Of a DNA stretch of 11,485 nucleotides, positions 6,423 to 11,485 are shown one piece after another; positions within the stretch are counted from its first letter, which is position 1; the number at the start of each line of letters is the position of its first letter. Source of the DNA: Spirochaetaceae bacterium (lineage in GTDB: Bacteria > Spirochaetota > Spirochaetia > UBA9216); assembly GCA_028527945.1 (NCBI GenBank), contig JAQQAK010000321.1, forward strand, positions 1 to 11,485, written 5' to 3'. A program made the position numbers and the translations under genes. The notes beneath the pieces were generated by a model that was given only the letters and a program-made list of their open reading frames with translations, searched no databases and was not told where the DNA came from.

Positions 6423-7922
6423 ATGCCTATACCTAAAAAAGCAGTTTTCCTTGATAGAGATGGAACAATAATTCAAGATTCCGGTTATATAGGAACAACC
6501 GATAAGGTTGAGATGTTTAACAACACAATAGAAACTCTTCTTCGCCTACAGAAAGAATATGAACTATTTATTGTCACAAATCAAAGTGGCATAGGAAAGG
6601 GACTTATAACTGAAGAAGAAGCAGAAAATGTCAATAACTACATTGATAAGATACTGAAAGACAGTGGAGTGAACATAAAAGAATGGTATACATGCCCTCA
6701 TAAAACTGAAGATAATTGTAAATGTAAAAAACCACAGCCTTTTTTCATAGAAAAGGCCGCAAAAGATTTTGGTATAGATCCCGCAGCATCATGGGTAATA
6801 GGCGATCATCCTCATGATGTGGACTTCGCTGCAAATGCCGGAGCAAAAGGACTATATGTTTTAACCGGACACGGTGGAAAACATTTAAAAGAACTACCAG
6901 CAGATGTTGAAATATTTCACAACATTTCTGAGGCTGCGGACAGAATACTCAGTAAAAATAAAACTAAAGGCAACAATAATTACTGCAACATAAAAGACGG
7001 AGCAGAATATCTAAAAAATGGCGGACTTGTAGCCTTCCCGACAGAAACAGTTTATGGCCTTGGCGCTGATGTTTTTTGCCCTGACGCAGTAGAAAATATA
7101 TTTGCTCTAAAAAAACGCCCACATTTTGATCCTCTCATTTCACATATCAGCAGCATCAATATGCTTCAAATGCTTACAGATACTGTTGACGAGCGAGCCC
7201 AAAAACTTATAAAAGCTTTCTGGCCCGGACCATTAACACTTGTATTTCCTAAAAAAGAATCTGTTCCAGATATTGTAACAGGAGGAAACCCGACAGTAGC
7301 AGTCAGAATGCCGTCTCACCCTACAGCACTGGCCTTAATTGAAAAAGCAAATACTCCAATAGCTGCTCCAAGCGCTAATTCATTTGGAAAAACAAGCCCT
7401 ACAACCTCAAAACATGTCATAGAACAACTGGGAACTGAAGGATACAAAATAATTGAAGGCGGAGCTTGCCGTGTAGGGGTAGAATCAACAGTATTGTCTC
7501 TTGTCCATAAAACACCTATGCTCTTAAGGCCGGGAGGACTTGCTGTAGAAGAAATAGAAAAAATAATAGGTAAAATTGACACAGCAAATAAACCTCAGCT
7601 CAAAAACCTTGAAAGCCCCGGCCTGCTTGCAAGCCATTATGCACCATCAACACCACTTTATCTGATAGATGCACTCCCAAAAGATAATGGCAATCCTAAA
7701 ACAGGAATAATATTATTTGGAGAACAGAAAATAAAAAGCGATGGCCCTGTTGAAGCATTGAGCACAACAAACGACCCAGAAGAAGCCGCAGCCAATTTAT
7801 ATGCAGCAATGAGAAGACTGGATAAACTTGGACTAGAAAAAATCATTGCCTACAAACTCCCCGACAAAGGATTAGGATTAGCCGTGAATGATAGACTAAA
7901 AAAGGCAGCTTATAAAGGGTAA
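6423..7922 (+). CDS. Fusion of GmhB-like HAD phosphatase and Sua5 threonylcarbamoyl-AMP synthase
   Basis: This 499-residue protein joins two complete enzymes. Residues 1-177 form a HAD phosphatase of the histidinol-phosphate/heptose-bisphosphate type: nucleophile motif DRDGT (11-15), motif II VTNQSG (51-56), the zinc knuckle C91-H93-C99-C101 of GmhB relatives, the lysine of CKKP (101-104), and GDHPHDVDFAANAG (127-140). A polar linker near 176-190 follows. Residues 191-384 are a YrdC/Sua5 domain with PTETVYGLG (206-214), KKRPHFDPL (230-238) and PSAN (316-319). A C-terminal Sua5 domain begins at SPGLLASHYAP (398-408). Sua5 makes threonylcarbamoyl-AMP from threonine, bicarbonate and ATP for the t6A37 tRNA modification. 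The phosphatase substrate is uncertain: heptose bisphosphate is typical, but a house-cleaning or nucleotide-related role is possible. The frame is open throughout, so this is a true fusion in this sequence. Confidence 0.9.
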   Translation: MPIPKKAVFLDRDGTIIQDSGYIGTTDKVEMFNNTIETLLRLQKEYELFIVTNQSGIGKGLITEEEAENVNNYIDKILKDSGVNIKEWYTCPHKTEDNCKCKKPQPFFIEKAAKDFGIDPAASWVIGDHPHDVDFAANAGAKGLYVLTGHGGKHLKELPADVEIFHNISEAADRILSKNKTKGNNNYCNIKDGAEYLKNGGLVAFPTETVYGLGADVFCPDAVENIFALKKRPHFDPLISHISSINMLQMLTDTVDERAQKLIKAFWPGPLTLVFPKKESVPDIVTGGNPTVAVRMPSHPTALALIEKANTPIAAPSANSFGKTSPTTSKHVIEQLGTEGYKIIEGGACRVGVESTVLSLVHKTPMLLRPGGLAVEEIEKIIGKIDTANKPQLKNLESPGLLASHYAPSTPLYLIDALPKDNGNPKTGIILFGEQKIKSDGPVEALSTTNDPEEAAANLYAAMRRLDKLGLEKIIAYKLPDKGLGLAVNDRLKKAAYKG

Positions 7923-7950
7923 AAGAACCTTAAACCTTCTTAAGGTTCTT
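7923..7950. terminator. Hairpin terminator between convergent sua5-fusion and znuB genes
   Basis: This is a perfect 11-bp inverted repeat (AAGAACCTTAA at 7923-7933, TTAAGGTTCTT at 7940-7950) with a 6-nt loop. It overlaps the last codons and the stop of znuB. Reading leftward it ends in UUCUUUU, so it should work best for the znu operon. Rightward the U-run is short, so termination of the fusion gene would be weaker. Confidence 0.7.
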
Positions 7951-8784
7951 CTGGATAATTCTTCCAATTCTTAAAATAATATAAACTCCACCGGCAAGAA
8001 CAATAGTAACAGAGCCTGTAGGCAGATCAAAAATATAACTAAAATATAAACCTACAACAGAAAGAATTATAGAAAAAAGTATTGATAAGGCTATCATAAC
8101 TGAAAGTCTTTTGGAAAACAGAGAGGCAATTGCTGGAGGAATTGTAAGAAACGCAATAACCATTACTATTCCTACAAATGTCACCATTAAGACAACAGTT
8201 ACACCAATAAGCATCAGCATTACAGTATTGAAAAGAGAAGTATTAATTCCCCTGGTTTCAGCAAAGCTGCTATCAAAAGAAACCGCCTGAAGTTGAGGAT
8301 AAAATAAAATACCCAACAACAGAATAAAACAGGAAAAAACTGCAATTGTCACCATCTGGCTTTTTCCAATCAATAGAATATTACCAAATAAATAACTCAT
8401 AGGATCGACATATCCCGGAGTCTTCATCATAAAAAGGATGCCTATAGACATACCAACTGCCCAGACTGTTCCAATAACAGTATCGACTCGCTCTGTTCCT
8501 TTTATCATAACAAGACTTATTATAAGCGCAGATATAACCGCAAAAAGCATGGCTCCGGTAGTAGGTGTTAAAAACATTATTCCGGCAACTTCCTGCAAAT
8601 AAAGAGCAAGCCCTATTCCGCCCAAAGATGAATGGCTAATTGCTCCGGCAATAGAACTCATTTTTTTTACAACAACAAAAGAGCCGATAAATCCAAACGG
8701 TATACTTCCTATCACACCCGCAATAAAAGCCATTCTGATAAAAGGAATATTTGGATTAATCAGCATTTGGATAAAATCATTCAT
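7930..8784 (-). CDS. znuB: Zinc/manganese ABC transporter permease, ZnuB-like
   Basis: This 284-residue inner-membrane permease of the ABC-3 family has about eight hydrophobic helices. The early segment GSFVVVKKMSSIAGAISHSS (34-53) is characteristic, as is the cytoplasmic coupling region near the middle. It would form a homodimer passing Zn2+ or Mn2+ delivered by the binding protein encoded two genes upstream, powered by the ATPase gene just before it. Its ATG overlaps the ATPase stop (ATGA), indicating translational coupling, and GGAG lies about 8 nt upstream. Zinc is favoured over manganese from the His-rich binding protein, but the permease sequence alone cannot separate them. Confidence 0.88.
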   Translation of the reverse strand: MNDFIQMLINPNIPFIRMAFIAGVIGSIPFGFIGSFVVVKKMSSIAGAISHSSLGGIGLALYLQEVAGIMFLTPTTGAMLFAVISALIISLVMIKGTERVDTVIGTVWAVGMSIGILFMMKTPGYVDPMSYLFGNILLIGKSQMVTIAVFSCFILLLGILFYPQLQAVSFDSSFAETRGINTSLFNTVMLMLIGVTVVLMVTFVGIVMVIAFLTIPPAIASLFSKRLSVMIALSILFSIILSVVGLYFSYIFDLPTGSVTIVLAGGVYIILRIGRIIQKNLKKV

Positions 8785-9506
8785 TTCTCAGCTCCATGAA
8801 GAAGGTCCTGCTCATGCCTAACCACTTTTACCTGAGAGCTATACAAAGAATGAATTACTCCATCATCAAGAGTCTCAAGAGGATGCTCCTTAACATTACG
8901 ATTTACACATAGAACACGGGTAGACATTTCATTAACAAAAGCAAGATCATGCGTAACAATAATTATGGTATGGTTCTCTGCAAGTTTTTTCAAAAGCTCA
9001 TTAAGCTGCTTTTCTGATTCAGCATCAATATTAGCAGTTGGTTCATCAAGAATAAGAACCTCTGGTTGAGAAACAAGTGCACGAGCGATAAGAGCCCGCT
9101 GTCTCTGCCCACCAGATAAGTCAGAAAAGGACATCATCTTTTGCTCTTCAAGGCCCACAGCTTTCAACACCTTTACAGCCGCAACCTTATCAGCTTTATT
9201 ATAAAAGCCTATATTCTTAATTCTTCCAGACAGAATTACCTCAAACACAGTTATAGGATATGAAGGATCCATTGTAGAATACTGCGGTACATAACCAAAA
9301 AGCCGCCCGCCATTATTCTTCAACTCAACAGTCCCTTTCTGAGGCTTAAGCTGCCCCATTATCAGCCGAATGAGGGTGGTTTTTCCACCACCATTCGGAC
9401 CAACAATTGTAATAACATCTCTTTGATTAATTGAGAAGTAAGCATTCCTTATAATAACTTCTTTATCATAAGCAAAGCTTAAATCTTCTACTTTAATAAG
9501 CTCCAT
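8781..9506 (-). CDS. znuC: Zinc/manganese ABC transporter ATP-binding protein, ZnuC-like
   Basis: This 241-residue ATPase energises metal import. All ABC motifs are present: Walker A GPNGGGKTT (36-44), Q-loop Q75 in VPQYSTMD, signature LSGGQ (130-134), Walker B LILDEP (151-156, with catalytic E155) and the switch histidine H186 in VTHD. Walker A has GGGKTT where GAGKST is commoner; this is conservative and seen in related transporters. The start is supported by AGGGGAG about 6 nt before the ATG. It lies 19 bp after the binding-protein gene and overlaps the permease gene by 4 bp. Confidence 0.9.
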   Translation of the reverse strand: MELIKVEDLSFAYDKEVIIRNAYFSINQRDVITIVGPNGGGKTTLIRLIMGQLKPQKGTVELKNNGGRLFGYVPQYSTMDPSYPITVFEVILSGRIKNIGFYNKADKVAAVKVLKAVGLEEQKMMSFSDLSGGQRQRALIARALVSQPEVLILDEPTANIDAESEKQLNELLKKLAENHTIIIVTHDLAFVNEMSTRVLCVNRNVKEHPLETLDDGVIHSLYSSQVKVVRHEQDLLHGAEK

Positions 9507-9525
9507 GCAAACTCCCCTCTCAATC

Positions 9526-10488
9526 TTATTCGTAAGAAACCTTTATTTTCTCAGCAATATTATCCAAATTATTTATATAATCAGAACTTAACGGATTAAG
9601 TTTCACAACGCTTCCGTCAATTGCTTCAGCAATTACACCTGCAGCCTTTTCTGAAAATTCAGGCTGAACAAATATAACCTTTACACCTTCATTCTTTGCA
9701 TTATCAATTATGTTACCGATAGCCTCAGCTGAAGGTTCTTTACCACCTGATTCTATTGCAATCTGCTTTAAACCAAACTGATCTGCAAAATACCCTAGCG
9801 CAGGATGAAAAATAAAGAATATTTTTCCTTTATAAGGAGCAAGTTCCTTTTCAATTCTTGAAGAAAGACCATCAAGCTCCTTATTCAGCTCATTCAAACC
9901 AGCAGTGTATTCACTTTCTCCAGCAGGATCTAATGCGACAAGAGCATCATAAATATTTTGTGCCTGAATCTTTACAAGAGCTGGAGACAACCATATATGA
10001 GGATCAAGTCCACCCTCTTCATGCTCCTCTTCCTCTGCTTCTTCTTCATCTTCATGATGATGTGCGCCCATATGCCGCCTGGTCACTCCTGCGGAAGTAT
10101 CGACAACATTAAGATCAGGAAGAGAGTCTTTCACCTTTGGAAGAAAGGCATTTTCAAAAGGAACTCCTATTGTAAAGAAAGCCTTTGCAGAAGCAAGCTC
10201 TGTCACCTGTCCCGGTGTAGGCTCATATGTAGCAGGCCCCTTCCCCGGAGGAACCATAATTTCAATTTCAGCCCTGTCTCCGGCAATCTTCTCAACAAAA
10301 TAAGCCTGTGGGACTATACTAACAAAAACCTTAATGGGTGAATCGGACTTCTCAGATGAAGCAGTAGAATCCTCTGCCGGCTCTACAGTATTTTCAGAAC
10401 CGGAAGCTTCCTGCTGTCCTGAAGCAAATACAGGAACCATCATTACTGCAATTAAAAGCAGTACAGAAATAATTTTTTTTCTGTTCAT
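9526..10488 (-). CDS. znuA: Zinc/manganese ABC transporter substrate-binding protein, ZnuA-like
   Basis: This 320-residue periplasmic metal-binding protein belongs to the cluster A-I (ZnuA/TroA) family. The signal peptide (1-22) ends VFA-SG without a lipobox cysteine, then a low-complexity acidic/Ser linker runs to about 50. A His- and Glu-rich loop at 139-158 (H139, H143-H145, H156) resembles the zinc-sequestering loop of ZnuA. Likely metal ligands are H164 (LDPHIW) and H228 (FIFHPALGY). The usual first ligand histidine in PHxYEP is missing: the segment reads PPGKGPATYEP (80-90), with A86 at that position. The terminal LNPL carries Asn where LDPL is common. Metal is probably zinc with altered coordination. 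AGGAG lies about 7 nt before the ATG. It is the first transporter gene, after the CopG-like regulator. Confidence 0.88.
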   Translation of the reverse strand: MNRKKIISVLLLIAVMMVPVFASGQQEASGSENTVEPAEDSTASSEKSDSPIKVFVSIVPQAYFVEKIAGDRAEIEIMVPPGKGPATYEPTPGQVTELASAKAFFTIGVPFENAFLPKVKDSLPDLNVVDTSAGVTRRHMGAHHHEDEEEAEEEEHEEGGLDPHIWLSPALVKIQAQNIYDALVALDPAGESEYTAGLNELNKELDGLSSRIEKELAPYKGKIFFIFHPALGYFADQFGLKQIAIESGGKEPSAEAIGNIIDNAKNEGVKVIFVQPEFSEKAAGVIAEAIDGSVVKLNPLSSDYINNLDNIAEKIKVSYE

Positions 10489-10520
10489 TTTTATCTCCTA
10501 TAAAAACTTTGCATTAGAGG

Positions 10521-10561
10521 CTCGCCATGGAAGGCGAGAATCTTAGTTGCGTAACAACTAA
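10521..10561 (-). promoter_or_regulatory. Two tandem hairpins in the znuA 5' region
   Basis: Read toward znuA, TTAGTTG-TTACG-CAACTAA (10543-10561) is followed after 4 nt by CTCGCC-TTCCAT-GGCGAG (10521-10538). Both stems are perfect, with short loops. They lie between the regulator gene and the znuA ribosome site and could act as an mRNA processing or stability element, an attenuator, or (the first) a DNA operator. No U-run directly follows the second stem. Confidence 0.45.
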
Positions 10562-10574
10562 AAGATGATAAAGA

Positions 10575-10618
10575 TAATGGTAAGGTAAAAACTTAATATT
10601 GAATTTTTTATACCATTA
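10575..10618. repeat. Inverted repeat at the end of the CopG-like gene
   Basis: TAATGGTA (10575-10582) and TACCATTA (10611-10618) form a perfect 8-bp inverted repeat around a 28-nt AT-rich centre that can partly pair (A-run against T-run). The right arm includes the regulator stop codon. It could be a weak terminator between regulator and znuA. The 10-mer ACTTAATATT in its loop (10591-10600) recurs in the regulator promoter. Confidence 0.35.
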
Positions 10619-10864
10619 CTCATATTTACAGACAAGATGAACCTGGTCACAATCATTACAGGTTTCAAGACTATGATGCTCCATAAACTTATTCCAATGT
10701 TTTTTCTGGGCTTCATTCATTATCCCCGAACCTCCGCAAAGGGGACATTTATTACCCAGAGCCTCAAGTATTGAATTTCTGATAAACTCAGACTTGTTAG
10801 GAATTTTGTTAAGAGTCTCCTGCAAAGCCTTGTCAACCTTAAACGTAATAACCTGTTCTTTCAT
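10616..10864 (-). CDS. CopG-family ribbon-helix-helix regulator with Cys-rich metal-binding tail
   Basis: This is an 82-residue putative metal-sensing repressor. Residues 1-37 fit a ribbon-helix-helix DNA-binding domain: a beta strand at EQVITFKVD, then helices ending in KSEFIRNSILEAL. The tail carries CPLCGGSG (C40, C43), then HH (63-64) and CNDCDQVHLVC (C69, C72, H76, C79), a zinc-ribbon-like set of ligands. It differs from the NikR nickel domain. Position directly before znuA and the palindrome in its own promoter suggest it senses zinc and controls the transporter. GGGGAGG lies 5 nt before the ATG. The fold and ligand pattern are seen; the target and metal are inferred. Confidence 0.82.
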   Translation of the reverse strand: MKEQVITFKVDKALQETLNKIPNKSEFIRNSILEALGNKCPLCGGSGIMNEAQKKHWNKFMEHHSLETCNDCDQVHLVCKYE

Positions 10865-10879
10865 GTCTGCCTCCCCAAT

Positions 10880-10913
10880 AAAGTAATACTTAATATTACC
10901 ACAGTCAATTATA
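10880..10913 (-). promoter_or_regulatory. Promoter and operator palindrome of the CopG-like/znu unit
   Basis: GTAATA-N5-TATTAC (10883-10899) is a perfect 6-bp palindrome. On the minus strand it lies just after a TATAAT (10908-10913), and also between TTGACT (10903-10908) and TACTTT (10880-10885) spaced by 17 bp. With either promoter choice a protein bound there would block transcription. The core ACTTAATATT recurs at 10591-10600 before znuA. Confidence 0.5.
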
Positions 10914-10998
10914 TTCTAAAAAAAAACTTCACTTTCTTAGTCTAACCTAATGCAAGTTTTACTAATCTTACACTAAAAAAGATAGAATCTTATAAAAA

Positions 10999-11054
10999 GG
11001 CTGCCCTCAATCTGAACCATAAATCTTTCCGTCACAGAGTTCAAGAGCCTTTCC
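10999..11054 (-). pseudogene. Probable remnant of a Fis/NtrC-type C-terminal HTH domain
   Basis: On the minus strand 11054-11010 reads GKALELCDGKIYGSD before a TGA. A shifted frame then gives AA from GCAGCC (10999-11004). This resembles the start of the helix-turn-helix found at the C-terminus of FhlA/NtrC-like activators, where an ALE...G.I.G.DGAA..LG pattern is usual. Stops and a frameshift flank it, so only a decayed scrap remains. Recognition rests on a short remembered pattern and could be chance. Confidence 0.3.
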
Positions 11055-11234
11055 TTAATGCTATTCCTTCAAATATAAATCTTTTTAATCTTAAGATAAA
11101 TCCTAACCAAATAACAAAACATTACTTCAATAAGTCTCTACTACCAAACCGCACTTTATTTAATTTTATCAAGATATATTATTAATTTTTTTAATTTTTT
11201 TAAGCCTATTTATTAACTTTATTAATTTTAATCC

Positions 11235-11263
11235 TTGACATCTCATTAACCCAATGCTACATT
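11235..11263 (+). promoter_or_regulatory. Strong promoter of the DUF2089 gene
   Basis: A perfect TTGACA (11235-11240) is followed after 17 bp by TACATT (11258-11263). The A/T tracts immediately upstream (about 11169-11232) look like an UP element. Transcription would start near 11270, giving a very short leader that includes the GGAGG ribosome site. Confidence 0.65.
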
Positions 11264-11283
11264 TTAAACATCGGAGGTATTTT

Positions 11284-11485
11284 ATGAAGCATAGCTGGAA
11301 AAGGCTAAAAACACTTACAGGCGGAAAGAAGTTCTTAATAAACAAGGTAACCATACCTGAAGACAAGATTGCAATTGAAGGAGAATTTCAACTTCCACCT
11401 CTTGCTGAACTGAACATGGAAGATCAAATTTTTGCTGCAGCATTTTTGAAAACCCATGGCTCAATAAAGCAAATGGAAACTATCT
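11284..11485 (+). CDS. DUF2089-family protein, 5' part only
   Basis: The gene runs off the right edge after 67 complete codons. The ATG follows GGAGG (11273-11277) at 6 nt. From residue 20 the protein matches the DUF2089 core as I recall it: IAIEGEFQLPPLAELNMEDQ, then FAAAFLKTHGSIKQME, which is the start of the helix-turn-helix-like part. Many DUF2089 proteins begin with a CxxC zinc ribbon before this core. Here the first 30 residues are basic (MKHSWKRLK) and have no cysteine. Function of the family is unknown, though a transcriptional role is often assumed. It is divergent from the metal regulator and need not be related to it. Confidence 0.7.
   Translation, partial: MKHSWKRLKTLTGGKKFLINKVTIPEDKIAIEGEFQLPPLAELNMEDQIFAAAFLKTHGSIKQMETI

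Larger units (their letters stand above)
10865..11283. other. 419-bp divergent intergenic region
   Basis: This gap separates the CopG-like gene from the DUF2089 gene. It holds the regulator promoter and operator, a short decayed protein-coding remnant near 11000-11075, an extremely AT-rich tract (about 11169-11232, with TTAATTTTTTTAATTTTTTT) and the DUF2089 promoter. No intact gene or RNA gene is seen. Confidence 0.6.

Noticed and set aside
9958..10341. 127-codon plus-strand open frame opposite znuA
   Set aside because: It is antisense to the His/Glu-rich loop and conserved ligand motifs of znuA; its Phe/Leu/His-rich content is a mirror of that loop.
11169..11366. 65-codon minus-strand open frame at the right end
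   Set aside because: It overlaps the DUF2089 start and promoter, has no ribosome site, and its tail is a low-complexity Lys/Ile run from the AT-rich tract.
1..11485. CRISPR arrays, insertion sequences, prophage, att sites, tRNA or rRNA genes
   Set aside because: No regularly spaced repeats, transposase motifs, terminal repeats or RNA gene signatures were seen on either strand.

Overview
The window reads as AT-rich, tightly packed bacterial chromosome. The best guess is a Treponema-like spirochaete. Supporting hints are the substrate-binding protein signal peptide ending in VFA-SGQQE (a style common in treponemes), the NusG-II/Gx membrane protein pair, a CopG-type regulator with a Cys-rich tail and a DUF2089 gene. 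This is an inference from gene content and not a 16S-based call.

Left region (1-2079): a FadR-type (FCD) GntR regulator on the minus strand diverges from a PfkB-family sugar kinase on the plus strand. They are separated by 405 bp holding a good promoter for the regulator, a weaker rightward promoter, two inverted repeats and a 17-codon mini-ORF with an excellent ribosome binding site. The layout fits a small catabolic unit controlled by its own repressor.

Middle-left (2059-4691): a minus-strand operon of three overlapping genes. They encode a Gfo/Idh/MocA-fold protein whose catalytic residues all look substituted, a membrane-anchored NusG domain II protein, and a Gx-type transporter fused to a second membrane domain resembling an ECF energy-coupling (EcfT/CbiQ) subunit. 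NusG-II and Gx proteins occur together elsewhere, including (from memory) as EetA/EetB in the Listeria flavin-based electron-transfer locus. This operon is the best candidate here for an undescribed function.

Middle-right (4768-7922): rlmG (23S rRNA guanine-N2 methyltransferase) and a convergent GtrA-family membrane protein, followed by a fusion of a GmhB-like HAD phosphatase with a full-length Sua5 threonylcarbamoyl-AMP synthase. Four genes around these two divergent junctions have no Shine-Dalgarno and a -10 box only 6-10 nt before the ATG, suggesting leaderless or near-leaderless mRNAs.

Right region (7930-10864): a zinc/manganese uptake operon on the minus strand (copG-like regulator, then znuA, znuC, znuB), closed by a hairpin at the znuB stop. 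A GTAATA-N5-TATTAC palindrome sits in the regulator promoter and two hairpins lie before znuA. The last 620 bp hold a probable decayed HTH fragment, a strong promoter and the 5' part of a DUF2089 gene that runs off the end.
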